The notes beneath the pieces were generated by a model. That model did not search any database. It saw nothing but the letters and a program-made list of their open reading frames with translations, and was not told the DNA's origin. A stretch of DNA of 22,968 bases, from assembly GCA_004562395.1 (NCBI GenBank), contig SFQY01000042.1:1-22968 (forward strand), given 5' to 3'. The translations under genes were made by a program, and so were the position numbers. Positions 1-7,136 of the stretch are shown piece after piece (position 1 is the first letter of the stretch; each line of letters opens with the position of its first letter). This DNA comes from a bacterium (GTDB taxonomy: Bacteria; Bacillota; Clostridia; Oscillospirales; Oscillospiraceae).

Positions 1-115
1 AACGATCATTTACCAAATTGCCGCACCCATGGTCGAGGGGCCCAGAGGATGTAAGTCCAGCGCGGGAGTTCGTAACGCATTCGCCGCGGGCCTTGCCCGT
101 ATAAACGATCCTTTT
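1..115. repeat. Intergenic repeat module, copy 1 (GGTCGAGGGGCCC type)
   Basis: This stretch is bounded by two end motifs in the same orientation, AACGATCATTTACC at 1-14 and ATAAACGATCCTTT at 100-113. The interior has the blocks GGTCGAGGGGCCC (31-43), AGGATGT, CGTAACGCATT and CCGCGGGCCTTGCCCG. It aligns along its whole length with 16089-16206, so it is one of two copies of a unit of about 105-115 bp. The GGGC-CTT-GCCC part can form a small hairpin. No gene is supported between position 1 and the nth start at 261; the remainder is non-coding leader. Confidence 0.75.
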
Positions 116-204
116 TCTGCCAGCCTTGCCCTGGGGGAAGGGGCGTGTGGGGCGTTCCGGTGGGGAGATTGCGTATTCCGAAATGCGCCCTTCACATTTT
201 CCTA

Positions 205-233
205 TTGTTTTTCCCCCCGTTTCGTGGTATAAC
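205..233 (+). promoter_or_regulatory. Probable sigma-A promoter of nth
   Basis: A -35-like TTGTTT (205-210) is followed after 17 bp by TATAAC (228-233), with TGG just before the -10, giving an extended -10. The predicted transcript start is near 240, about 20 nt before the nth ATG at 261. The -35 is imperfect, so this is a moderate call. Confidence 0.5.
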
Positions 234-260
234 GGAAAGAAAAACAAAGGAAAGATCCCT

Positions 261-887
261 ATGCAAGAAAAAGTCAACGAAATCATCGCCATCCTGAAAA
301 ACCGCTACGCCGACGCGCTGTGCGCCCTGCACTACGAAAAGGACTACGAGCTGATGATCGCCGTGCGGCTGTCCGCCCAGTGTACCGACGCCCGGGTGAA
401 CATGGTGACTCCCGCCCTGTTTGCCGCCTACCCCACCCTGGAGGCCATGGCGGGGGCGGACATCGGTCGTGTGGAGGAGCTGATCCATTCCTGCGGCTTC
501 TATAAGCACAAGGCCCGGGACATCGTGCTGGCCTGCCAGATGCTCATAAGCGACTACGGCGGAAAGGTCCCCGGCACCATGGAGGAGCTGCTGAGGCTTC
601 CCGGAGTGGGCCGGAAGACCGCCAATCTGCTGCTGGGAGACCTGTACGCCGTCCCCGGCAGCGTGGTCTGCGATACCCACTGCATCCGCATCTGCGGGAG
701 GCTGGGACTTTCCAGCGGCAAGGAGCCGGAGAAGGTGGAGCAGCAGCTGAGAGCCATCCTGCCCCCGGAGGAAAGCAGCGACTTCTGCCACCGCATTGTC
801 CTCTTTGGCCGGGACTGCTGCACCGCCCGGAATCCCAAATGCGGCGAGTGCCCCCTGAGCATGTACTGCAAGGAGGTCAACCCCTAA
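261..887 (+). CDS. nth: Endonuclease III (DNA glycosylase / AP lyase)
   Basis: Base-excision repair enzyme that removes oxidised pyrimidines and cleaves abasic sites. The 208-residue product has the normal length of the family. It shows LSAQCTD (38-43), the helix-hairpin-helix LPGVGRKTAN (113-122) with the catalytic lysine K119, the catalytic aspartate D138 in VCDTH, and a C-terminal iron-sulfur loop with C187, C194, C197 and C203 spaced C-x6-C-x2-C-x5-C. These positions match the classical enzyme closely. I chose the ATG at 261 because an AAAGGAAAG ribosome binding site precedes it; an upstream in-frame ATG at 126 would add residues that look like repeat DNA and has no family support. It is followed on the same strand by a flippase gene and has its own likely promoter. 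Confidence 0.97.
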   Translation: MQEKVNEIIAILKNRYADALCALHYEKDYELMIAVRLSAQCTDARVNMVTPALFAAYPTLEAMAGADIGRVEELIHSCGFYKHKARDIVLACQMLISDYGGKVPGTMEELLRLPGVGRKTANLLLGDLYAVPGSVVCDTHCIRICGRLGLSSGKEPEKVEQQLRAILPPEESSDFCHRIVLFGRDCCTARNPKCGECPLSMYCKEVNP

Positions 888-983
888 TCTGCCCGCAAAA
901 CCCAAGGGCTTTGCCCCATAAAACCCTTCGGACCGCCCCATTGGTTTCACCGGAAAGGTTTGTTCGTGCCGCGGCAGAATATT

Positions 984-1018
984 CCCCCCTTGTCCGCATA
1001 TGCTGTGGACAAGGGGGG
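984..1018 (+). promoter_or_regulatory. Hairpin covering the ribosome binding site of the SpoVB-like gene
   Basis: A perfect 12-bp inverted repeat: CCCCCCTTGTCC (984-995) pairs with GGACAAGGGGGG (1007-1018). It can be extended inward by G-U, C-G and A-U pairs, leaving a 5-nt loop. The right arm contains AAGGGGGG, the only good Shine-Dalgarno sequence for the TTG start at 1025. The element could therefore mask translation initiation. It is followed by ATTTGTTTG, so an alternative reading is a weak intrinsic terminator for nth. Confidence 0.65.
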
Positions 1019-1024
1019 ATTTGT

Positions 1025-2545
1025 TTGCCCAAAAAGGTTCCGATCTTTTATTCCGCGCTGCTGCTGACGGGGGTGAATCTGCTGCTGCGGCTGGTGGGGA
1101 CCTCCTTCCAGGTGTATCTGTCCGGAAGGATCGGCGCTGCGGGAATCGGCCTGCTGCAGCTGACCATGTCCGTGGGAAGCCTCGCCATGGTGGCGGGGAT
1201 GGCCGGGATCCGGACGGCGACCATGTACCTCACCGCCGAGGAGCTGGGGCGCAGGCAGAAGGGGAACGTGACCTGGGTGCTGTCCGCCTGCTTTCTTTAC
1301 AGCCTTCTGTGCAGCGGCGCCGCGGCTGCCGTCCTGTTCGGCTCCGCCTCCCGGATCTCCCGGTTCTGGATCGGGGACATCCGCACCGCCGCAGCCCTGC
1401 GGCTGCTGGCGGTTTTTCTTCCCGTCACCTGCCTGTGCGGCGTCATGACCGGCTATTTCACCGCCGCCAACCGGATCGGCACTCTGGCGGCGGTGGAGGT
1501 GGCGGAGCAGCTGTGTTCCATGGCCGCCACCATGCTGGCCCTGACCCTGTGGGCGGGCAGCGATCCCGGCCGGGCCTGCCAGTGCGTGATCCTCGGAAGC
1601 TGCCTTGGCAGCTGCCTGACTCTGGGCTGTCTGGTCTTCCTGCGTCTGCGGGAAGCAGGGCCCTCCTCCCAACGGATCCCCGTCCGGAGCCGTCTGCTCC
1701 AGGCGGCGGTGCCCCTGGCCCTGGCGGATGTGCTGAAGTCCGGCATCAACACCACGGAAAACCTGATGGTTCCCAAACGCCTGGCCCTGAACACCCTGGT
1801 GGAGGACCCGCTGGCGGCCTTTGGGTGCGTAAGCGGCATGGTCTTTCCGGTGATGATGTTCCCGGCCTGTATTCTCTTCGGTCTGGCAGAGCTGCTGATC
1901 CCGGAGCTTGCCCGCTGCCGGGCCGCCGGAAGCACCCGGCGCATTTCCCATCTGGTCCGCAGGAGCCTGAAAACCGCTCTGCTCTATGGGCTCTTTTTCT
2001 GCGGGATCCTGTTTCTTCTGGCGGAGGATCTGTGTATGGCCCTTTATCAAAACGCCGAAGCGGGGCGGTATCTGCGGCTGTATGCCCTGCTGGTTCCCAT
2101 GCTTTACTGCGACGCCATCACCGACGCCATGACCAAGGGATTGGGGCAGCAGAAGGCCTGCGTCCGCTACAACATCCTGACCTCCGCCATGGACGTGGTG
2201 TTTCTGTACTTTTTGCTGCCGGAATACGGCATGGAAGGGTATTTTCTCAGCTTTCTCATCACCCATCTGGTGAATTTCATCCTGAGTCTGCGCCGGCTGC
2301 TGAAAATCACGGGCCAGAGAATTCCCTTCTCTGTTCCGGCCCTGGCGGCGGCCTCCGCGGCGGGAGCCATCCGGGGTGCCTCCCTGCTGGACGCTCCAGC
2401 GGCCCGGTGTCTGGCCTTCGCCGCCTTGCTGGGTGCCCTTCTGGTTCTGCTGAACGTGGTCCGCCGGGAGGATCTGGCCTGGGCCGCCGGTCTTCTCCGG
2501 CCCCCCGGGAGCCAAAATAAGCCCTCCCGGGAGGCTTCCGGATAA
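1025..2545 (+). CDS. SpoVB-like polysaccharide/lipid flippase (MATE/MOP superfamily)
   Basis: Predicted multi-pass membrane protein of 506 residues, close to the length of Bacillus SpoVB, a lipid II flippase-like protein needed for spore cortex formation. The start of the protein, with FYSALLLTGVNLLLR and then VYLSGRIGAAGIGLLQL, is typical of the stage V sporulation protein B group. About a dozen or more hydrophobic segments follow, and the C-terminus is a short basic tail. The frame stays open upstream into nth, but the family start falls at TTG 1025, six bases after AAGGGGGG (1011-1018). That ribosome binding site is within the right arm of a strong hairpin. The gene could be spoVB itself or one of its paralogues (YtgP/MurJ-like), since these cannot be told apart by eye. 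The stop overlaps a small palindrome, CCTCCCGGGAGG. Confidence 0.88.
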   Translation: MPKKVPIFYSALLLTGVNLLLRLVGTSFQVYLSGRIGAAGIGLLQLTMSVGSLAMVAGMAGIRTATMYLTAEELGRRQKGNVTWVLSACFLYSLLCSGAAAAVLFGSASRISRFWIGDIRTAAALRLLAVFLPVTCLCGVMTGYFTAANRIGTLAAVEVAEQLCSMAATMLALTLWAGSDPGRACQCVILGSCLGSCLTLGCLVFLRLREAGPSSQRIPVRSRLLQAAVPLALADVLKSGINTTENLMVPKRLALNTLVEDPLAAFGCVSGMVFPVMMFPACILFGLAELLIPELARCRAAGSTRRISHLVRRSLKTALLYGLFFCGILFLLAEDLCMALYQNAEAGRYLRLYALLVPMLYCDAITDAMTKGLGQQKACVRYNILTSAMDVVFLYFLLPEYGMEGYFLSFLITHLVNFILSLRRLLKITGQRIPFSVPALAAASAAGAIRGASLLDAPAARCLAFAALLGALLVLLNVVRREDLAWAAGLLRPPGSQNKPSREASG

Positions 2546-2567
2546 GGATGCGCACAATCGGCAGGCC

Positions 2568-2597
2568 CCAGAAGCCAAAGTCTTTCGGGAGGCTTTT
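2568..2597. terminator. Weak hairpin between convergent genes
   Basis: AGCC...GGCT sequences around 2570-2593 with AAAG/CTTT pairing inside can form a short stem, followed on the plus strand by TTTTGCATT. It lies in the 55-bp gap between the converging flippase and sigma-factor genes and may serve either. The stem is short, so confidence is low. Confidence 0.3.
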
Positions 2598-2600
2598 GCA

Positions 2601-3347
2601 TTAACCCTCCCGGTTGGATACCGGCAGGACCATGGTTTCCTGGGGGATCCGGGCGAAGGCCGGGACGGAGGCCTTTTCCGAGGCCTTCAGAAACAGGAAG
2701 GTCCCTCCCACCGACAGGACCAGCACCAGGCACACCAGTCCCGCCGCGGCAAGCCAGCTGCCCCTGCCCGTTCCTTCGGGAGCAATGGCGCTGGGGCGGC
2801 GGCTTTGCCGTTCCCGGAGGTGATCCTCCAGCTCCCCCTCGATCCGCCGGGTGCAGGCTTCGGACATCATCATGCGCTCAAAGGCATCCGGCAGCCGTCT
2901 TTTCATCTCATTCAAAAGGGGCTCCAGCCGCTTCCGGCCTCTGTTGAGCCGGGCGGTCACCGTACCGGCGGGAATTTTCAGCATCCGGGCGATCTCCGGG
3001 GTGGTGTACTGCTCGTAGTAATGCAGGTACAATACCACCCGGTACTCCGGCTTCAGCTTCCACAGCAGCCAAAGGGTCTCGTCCACCGGGTCGCCGGAGG
3101 CCGGCGGCGTCTTCTCCGGCGCAGCCTTACCGCGGAGCCACCGGAAGCGGAGCAGCGCGCGGCACTCGTTGACCGTGGCCTCCATCAGCCAGGCCTTTTC
3201 CCTCCCCGGGAGCAGCTCTCTCTGCTCCGGCAGCTTCAGGAAAACCTTCTGGCACACATCCTCCGCCTCCCGGGGATTGAGGGTATAGCCCGCCGCCAGG
3301 CGGTAGACATCGTCCCGCCAGCGGTGAAATACATACAGAACATCCAT
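2601..3347 (-). CDS. ECF-type RNA polymerase sigma factor with C-terminal transmembrane tail
   Basis: Numbering is from the GTG at 3350. Residues about 8-70 look like sigma region 2, with DVYRLAAGYTLNPREAEDV followed by an FLKL segment. Residues about 92-146 are sigma region 4 with the helix-turn-helix YTTPEIARMLKIPAGTVTAR (115-134). After region 4 comes about 50 residues of charged sequence (DAFERMMMSEACTRRIEGEL and onward), then a clear transmembrane helix at about 199-221 and a short tail of about 28 residues that would face outside. Ordinary ECF factors stop soon after region 4, so this looks like a sigma factor fused to the cytoplasmic and membrane part of an anti-sigma-like protein. No separate anti-sigma gene is next to it. 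AGGAGG (3355-3360) precedes both GTG 3350 and ATG 3347; ATG has the better spacing. The target genes are not visible. Confidence 0.85.
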   Translation of the reverse strand: MDVLYVFHRWRDDVYRLAAGYTLNPREAEDVCQKVFLKLPEQRELLPGREKAWLMEATVNECRALLRFRWLRGKAAPEKTPPASGDPVDETLWLLWKLKPEYRVVLYLHYYEQYTTPEIARMLKIPAGTVTARLNRGRKRLEPLLNEMKRRLPDAFERMMMSEACTRRIEGELEDHLRERQSRRPSAIAPEGTGRGSWLAAAGLVCLVLVLSVGGTFLFLKASEKASVPAFARIPQETMVLPVSNREG

Positions 3348-3452
3348 CACCCTGCCTCCTCGTTTTTTTGCTTCTACTGATAAAACGATTGAAGGCGCCG
3401 TTTCGTCTCAGGAAATACGTAAATAATTTGTAAATTTTCCGCTGCATGAGGG

Positions 3453-3748
3453 AAATGATCGTTTATCGTACGAATGCGCGATGGTTCTACCAGAGCGGGA
3501 TACGCAGCAAAGGCTTCTCCTTGAGGACTGCGAAGCGTGCCTTTGGTAGAAGCTGTCTCGCGAAGCGAGACTGATGTGGTGTTACAGCAGTACGTTTTCG
3601 CCGAAATGTTTCAATCATCGCAACTGTGTACCGCACACCACATCCGCCCCAGGCTGCAGCCTGGGGCACCTTCTCCTCAAGGAGAAGGCTTGGGCGCTAC
3701 CGCGTCAGTGGAACCAACGAACCGCCGTCATAAAGTAAACGATCCTTT
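3453..3748. repeat. Palindromic intergenic element with inverted end motifs (copy A)
   Basis: Left end AAATGATCGTTTATCG (3453-3468), right end GTAAACGATCCTTT (3735-3748), inverted relative to each other; GGG outside the left end mirrors CCC outside the right end. Inside, TGGTTCTAC (near 3482) mirrors GTGGAACCA (near 3708), and GCTTCTCCTTGAGGA (3513-3527) mirrors TCCTCAAGGAGAAGGC (3674-3689). The core is the cross-shaped module: hairpin TCTCGC-GAA-GCGAGA (3556-3570), CTGATGTGGTG, then CACCACATCCG and the hairpin at 3647-3666. The gap from 3361 to 3810 contains no gene that I can support. The stretch 3361-3450 is AT-rich and probably holds the sigma-gene promoter, though no convincing -35/-10 pair was found. 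Confidence 0.8.
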
Positions 3749-3813
3749 CCCGAAGATCTGATTGGGATGCAAATCCTCAAATGAACGACAGCGCTTTTCC
3801 AGAACCTGAGCGC

Positions 3814-3844
3814 AAAAATCCGCGGACGCTTCCGTCCGCGGATT
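3814..3844 (-). terminator. Intrinsic terminator of murD-ispD-ispF
   Basis: The stem AATCCGCGGACG (3817-3828) pairs with CGTCCGCGGATT (3833-3844) around a 4-nt loop. Read on the minus strand, the stem is followed directly by a TTTTTGCG tail. It lies 12 nt past the ispF stop codon. This is the clearest terminator in the window. Confidence 0.9.
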
Positions 3845-3855
3845 CTTTAAAACAA

Positions 3856-4326
3856 TCATTCCTCAAGGAGACAGACGGCATGGCAGGCCATACCCTCTCC
3901 GGTACCGGTGAAGCCCAGCTTTTCCTCCGTGGTGGCCTTCACATTGATCCGGCCGGCGTCCATTTCCAAAGCGGCGGCGATGTTGCGCTCCATCTGGGGA
4001 ATGTGGTCCTTCAGCTTCGGCCTTTGGGCGATCATGGTCACGTCGATGTTGCTCACCCGATAGCCTGCCGCCGCCACCTTCTGTCCCACGCTCTGCAGCA
4101 GCTTCAGTGAGTCCGCCCCCTTGTATTGGGGGTCCGTGTCCGGGAAGTGGCGGCCGATGTCCCCCAGTCCCGCGGCCCCCAGCAGGGCGTCGGAGACGGC
4201 GTGGAGCAGCACATCGGCGTCGCTGTGGCCGTCCAGGCCCTTTTCGTAGTCGATCTTCACGCCGCCCAGGATCAGGTCCCGGCCCTCCACCAGGCGGTGT
4301 ACGTCATATCCATGTCCGATTCTCAT
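3856..4326 (-). CDS. ispF: 2-C-methyl-D-erythritol 2,4-cyclodiphosphate synthase
   Basis: Enzyme of the non-mevalonate (MEP) isoprenoid pathway that cyclises CDP-methylerythritol phosphate to the 2,4-cyclodiphosphate. The 156-residue protein has the usual length. Metal ligands are visible as D8 and H10 in GYDVH and H42 in DADVLLHAVSDALLGA; GDIGRHFPDTDP and the C-terminal TTEEKLGFTG segment are also characteristic. Its ATG overlaps the ispD stop by four bases (ATGA), and its GGAGGAG ribosome binding site lies within ispD, so the two are translationally coupled. It is the last gene of murD-ispD-ispF and is followed by a strong terminator. Isoprenoid precursors feed undecaprenyl phosphate, which links it logically to the wall gene murD. 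Confidence 0.98.
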   Translation of the reverse strand: MRIGHGYDVHRLVEGRDLILGGVKIDYEKGLDGHSDADVLLHAVSDALLGAAGLGDIGRHFPDTDPQYKGADSLKLLQSVGQKVAAAGYRVSNIDVTMIAQRPKLKDHIPQMERNIAAALEMDAGRINVKATTEEKLGFTGTGEGMACHAVCLLEE

Positions 4327-5045
4327 GACAGCTCCTCCAGCAGCAGCTCCGCGATTTTCAGGTCCAGCGGCGTGGTGACCTTGATGTTCCGTTCGTCCCC
4401 CTCCACGATCTTCACCGCCATGCCCATCCGTTCCACGGCGGAGCAGTCGTCGGTGACCTGGGCCTTCTCCGTCTGCGCCTTTTTCAGAGCACCCCGCAGC
4501 AGGTCAAAATCAAAGACCTGGGGCGTCTGCACGGCGGAAAGGGCGGCACGGTCCGGGGTCTGCTTCACCACGCCCCCCTGGACCACCTTAATGGTATCCT
4601 TCACGGGGATCGCGGGGGCGGCGGCTCCGTAGGTGTTGGCGGCCCGGATGACCCGGTCAATGACCTGCCAGGTCACCAGAGGCCGGGCGCCGTCATGGAT
4701 GGCCGCCAGCCGGACCTTCCCGGAGAGGGCATTGAGGCCCAGATGGACCGACTCCTGGCGGCTTTTGCCTCCCGCCACCACGGCAATGACCTTGGGCATA
4801 TCGGCGCACAGGGAGGTGATGGGCAGGATCAGGTCCTCCCGGGTGACCACCACGATCTCGGATACGGCGTCGCAGTCCTGGAAGGCCCGGACGGTCCGCC
4901 GGATCATAGGTTCGCCCCCCAGCTGGGCCATGACCTTATCGATGCCCCCCATCCGGGTGGCGCTGCCGGCGGCCACGATCACCGCGCCGCAGGTCTTCAG
5001 GGGCAGCAGCTTCCGGGCGGGCCGGGTCAGCTTGGTAATGTCCAT
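4323..5045 (-). CDS. ispD: 2-C-methyl-D-erythritol 4-phosphate cytidylyltransferase
   Basis: MEP-pathway enzyme that couples methylerythritol phosphate to CTP. The 240-residue product carries the nucleotide-binding loop AAGSATRMGG (25-34) with R31 and the downstream K37, then HDGARPLV, VKDTIK, TPQVF and TDDCS, all landmarks of the family. The N-terminus is about 15 residues longer than the shortest family members; no better internal start is seen, and AAGGAGC lies just upstream of ATG 5045. It begins two bases after the murD stop and overlaps ispF by four bases, so all three are very likely one mRNA. IspD is immediately followed by IspF in many bacteria, sometimes as a fusion; here they are separate. 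Confidence 0.97.
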   Translation of the reverse strand: MDITKLTRPARKLLPLKTCGAVIVAAGSATRMGGIDKVMAQLGGEPMIRRTVRAFQDCDAVSEIVVVTREDLILPITSLCADMPKVIAVVAGGKSRQESVHLGLNALSGKVRLAAIHDGARPLVTWQVIDRVIRAANTYGAAAPAIPVKDTIKVVQGGVVKQTPDRAALSAVQTPQVFDFDLLRGALKKAQTEKAQVTDDCSAVERMGMAVKIVEGDERNIKVTTPLDLKIAELLLEELS

Positions 5046-5047
5046 GG

Positions 5048-6409
5048 TTACAGCTCCTTCACAAGCTTTTTGTAGAAATCGCCCCGGACCATAAAGTTCT
5101 TGAACTGGTCAAAGGCGGCGCTGGCGGGGCTCATGAGAACCACATCCCCGTCCTTTGCCGCCGCGGCGGCGGCCCGGACGGCAGGCTCAAAGCTGCCGCA
5201 GTCCACAATTTCCAGCTCCCGGGGGTCATATTCCGGGCAGGCCAGCACCGCGGCCCGGATCTTTTCGCCGGTGGCCCCTCCCAGGAACAGCTTTTTCACA
5301 TGGGCGCAGATTTCCGGCCCCAGAACGTCATAGGGGATATGCTTGTCGTAGCCTCCCGCGATGAGGATCACCTTCTGACGGAAGCTGCGAAGCCCCGCGA
5401 TGGTGCGGCTGGGGCTGGAGGCGATGGAATCGTTGTAGAATTTCACGCCGTCCTTCACCCGGACCAGCTCAATGCGATGCTCCACACCGCCGAAGGTCCT
5501 GGCCACATGGCGGATCACATCGTCGTCCACCAGGCCCTCCACCATGGCGATGGCCGCCATATAGTTTTCCACGTTATGGACGCCGGGAATCAGGATATCG
5601 GAGGTTTCCAGAACCTTTTCCCCGCCCCGGCAGATGACACCCTCCTCCAGGCACACATGGGCCTTTCCCAGCCGGGAGAAGAAGCGGGTCTGGCCGTTTC
5701 CCCGGAAGGCGGCGGTAATGGCATTGTCGGCGTTGAGGATCAGCAGGCCGCTGCTGTCCTGATGGCGGAAGATGTTCTTCTTGGCGTCCACATATTCCTC
5801 CATATCCCGGTGGATATCCAGATGGTTGGGCGCCAGGTTGGTGATCACCGCCCGCTGGGGGCTGCGCTTCATATCCATCAGCTGGAAGGAGCTGAGCTCC
5901 ACCACGGCATAGTCCCCGGGCTTCATCTGCCGGACCAGGGGCAGCAGCGGCGTGCCGATGTTGCCTCCCAGCCAGACCGTCTTCCCGGCGGCCTTCAGCA
6001 TTTCCGAGATCAGGGTGGTGGTGGTGGTCTTTCCGTCGGAGCCGGTGACCGCGAGAATTGTGCAGGGGCAGACCTCAAAGAACACCTCCATCTCGGAGGT
6101 CACCTGGGCCCCCCGGCCGCGGAGGGCTTCAATGGCGGGATTGTTCGGATGCATTCCGGGGGTTCGGAACAAAAGCTCCGCCTCCACGCCCTCCAGATAG
6201 CCGTCCCCCACATGGAGCCTGCAGCCCAGCTTTTCCAGCTCCAGCACCTCCGGATCCAGCTTTTCCCGGGGGGTCCGGTCGCAGCCCACCACATCGCAGC
6301 CATATTCCAGCAGCAGCCGGACCAGAGGCCGGTTGCTGACACCCAGTCCCAGCACCGCGATCTTTTTCCCCTTCAGGCCGGCAAAATATTCTTCAAACGC
6401 AGAACTCAT
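5048..6409 (-). CDS. murD: UDP-N-acetylmuramoyl-L-alanine--D-glutamate ligase
   Basis: Cytoplasmic Mur ligase that adds D-glutamate to UDP-MurNAc-L-Ala in peptidoglycan synthesis. The 453-residue protein has the three-domain Mur layout: an N-terminal Rossmann-like UDP-binding domain (GLGVSNRPLV at 21-30), the ATP P-loop TGSDGKTTTT (122-131), ELSSFQL (171-177), NLAPNHLD (191-198), a lysine in the DAKKNIF segment as candidate carbamylated residue, and HNVENYMAA in the domain hinge. It is first in a tight murD-ispD-ispF operon, unlike the usual dcw-cluster setting. The ribosome binding site is weak (TGGGGAAA). A promoter at 6664-6692 points towards it across a 207-bp palindromic element, so its mRNA leader would be about 250 nt. 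Confidence 0.97.
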   Translation of the reverse strand: MSSAFEEYFAGLKGKKIAVLGLGVSNRPLVRLLLEYGCDVVGCDRTPREKLDPEVLELEKLGCRLHVGDGYLEGVEAELLFRTPGMHPNNPAIEALRGRGAQVTSEMEVFFEVCPCTILAVTGSDGKTTTTTLISEMLKAAGKTVWLGGNIGTPLLPLVRQMKPGDYAVVELSSFQLMDMKRSPQRAVITNLAPNHLDIHRDMEEYVDAKKNIFRHQDSSGLLILNADNAITAAFRGNGQTRFFSRLGKAHVCLEEGVICRGGEKVLETSDILIPGVHNVENYMAAIAMVEGLVDDDVIRHVARTFGGVEHRIELVRVKDGVKFYNDSIASSPSRTIAGLRSFRQKVILIAGGYDKHIPYDVLGPEICAHVKKLFLGGATGEKIRAAVLACPEYDPRELEIVDCGSFEPAVRAAAAAAKDGDVVLMSPASAAFDQFKNFMVRGDFYKKLVKEL

Positions 6410-6441
6410 AAACGTTTCCCCATTTCAAAGGTTGTTGATGC

Positions 6442-6648
6442 AAAGGATCGTTTACGCTCCGATGGTTGCTGCGGCGCGGCAGCGCCCTTGCCTCCCCAGC
6501 GGGGGAGGTGGCAGCCCGAAGGGGCTGACGGAGGGGGTAACGTTGGTTAGAAGCACCACTTGCAGGTCACCCCCTCAGCCAAAAATCAAAGATTTTTGCC
6601 AGCTCCCCCAGCGGGGGAGCCAAGGGGTGCTGCGAGAAACGATCCTTT
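6442..6648. repeat. Palindromic intergenic element with inverted end motifs (copy B), in the murD leader
   Basis: Ends AAAGGATCGTTTACG (6442-6456) and AAACGATCCTTT (6637-6648) are inverted copies. Inside is the cross-shaped module: outer palindrome CTCCCCAGCGGGGGAG (6492-6507) and its partner at 6603-6619; hairpin CAGCCC-GAA-GGGGCTG (6512-6527); paired ACGGAGGGGGT and ACCCCCTCAG (6528-6538, 6569-6578); and hairpin CAAAAATC-AAA-GATTTTTG (6580-6598). It begins about 30 bp upstream of the murD ATG. Confidence 0.82.
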
Positions 6649-6663
6649 ACGATTTCCGCTATC

Positions 6664-6692
6664 AGTATAGTCCTTCCGAAAAGAATTTGCAA
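6664..6692 (-). promoter_or_regulatory. Probable sigma-A promoter reading towards murD
   Basis: On the minus strand TTGCAA (6687-6692), a 17-bp spacer and TATACT (6664-6669). Transcription would start near 6657 and cross the palindromic element at 6442-6648 before reaching murD. Its -35 stands only 5 bp from the -35 of the divergent rnpB promoter. Confidence 0.6.
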
Positions 6693-6697
6693 GACAT

Positions 6698-6726
6698 TTG
6701 ACAATTTGCCCTTCTTGGAGTACAAT
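6698..6726 (+). promoter_or_regulatory. Sigma-A promoter of rnpB
   Basis: TTGACA (6698-6703), 17-bp spacer, TACAAT (6721-6726). Position 6733, seven bases after the -10, is where the P1 helix of RNase P RNA begins, which agrees well with the expected transcript start. Confidence 0.92.
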
Positions 6727-6732
6727 ATTTCC

Positions 6733-7094
6733 GCGACCGGGCCGGACAGCCGCGGACGCACGCCGAAAGGCGGCGGATGAGGAAAGTCCGGGCTCCGCAG
6801 GGCAGGGATAACGGGTAACGCCCGCCGGGGGTGACCCCAGGACAAGTGCAACAGAGAGATACCGCTGCCGCCGTTCCTTCGGGAAAGGCAGCAGTAAGGG
6901 TGAAAAGGTGCGGCAAGAGCGCACCCGGCCCATGGCAACATGGGTTCTACGATGTAAACTCTATCCCGGAGCAACGCCGTGGAGGGACACGCGATCGGCC
7001 CGATCGTCCCGAGGAGGCGGCTTGATCCCACGGGCGACCGTGGGGCTAGATAGATGGCTGTCAAGACAGAACCCGGCTTACAGGCCCGCGTCGC
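6733..7094 (+). ncRNA. rnpB: RNase P RNA, bacterial type A
   Basis: Catalytic RNA that removes the 5' leader from pre-tRNAs. The conserved 5' core GAGGAAAGTCCGGGCTC (6779-6795) is followed by GGGCAGGG, GTAACGCCCG, AGTGCAACAGAGAG, TAAGGGTGAAAAGGTGCGG and AAGAGCGCACC. The 3' half has TAAACTC, CGGAGCAA, GCTAGATAGATGGCTGTC and ACAGAACCCGGCTTA. The ends close as helix P1: GCGAC at 6733 with GTCGC ending at 7094, and GGGCC with GGCCC. Length about 362 nt, normal for type A. A near-consensus promoter lies directly upstream and a perfect palindromic terminator directly downstream. Confidence 0.97.
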
Positions 7095-7126
7095 AAAAAA
7101 GCACCGCTCAGCTGAGCGGTGCTTTT
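7095..7126. terminator. Bidirectional intrinsic terminator (rnpB and the acidic protein gene)
   Basis: A perfect 22-bp palindrome at 7101-7122 (GCACCGCTCAG and its complement) is preceded by AAAAAA and followed by TTTT. It gives a stem plus U-run in both directions, so it can end rnpB on the plus strand and the converging gene on the minus strand, whose stop is at 7137. Confidence 0.92.
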
Positions 7127-7136
7127 ATCCTATGGG

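Noticed and set aside
126..260. Longer nth starting at ATG 126
   Set aside because: The added 45 residues match no endonuclease III and include repeat DNA; ATG 261 has a ribosome binding site and the family N-terminus.
839..1024. Flippase starting at ATG 839 inside nth
   Set aside because: The extra residues are translated from nth and from the hairpin and are not hydrophobic; the family N-terminus begins at TTG 1025.
947..2578. 543-codon open frame on the minus strand opposite the flippase gene
   Set aside because: Gln/Gly/His-rich translation without membrane segments or known motifs; the plus-strand flippase is convincing.
3361..3450. ECF-type autoregulated promoter for the sigma factor (CGAAAC ... 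CGTTTTA on the minus strand)
   Set aside because: The spacing between the candidate -35 and -10 is about 12 bp, shorter than the 16-17 bp usual for ECF promoters.
5300..6550. 416-codon open frame opposite murD
   Set aside because: It runs from within murD into the palindromic repeat, with no ribosome binding site; murD has all Mur ligase motifs.
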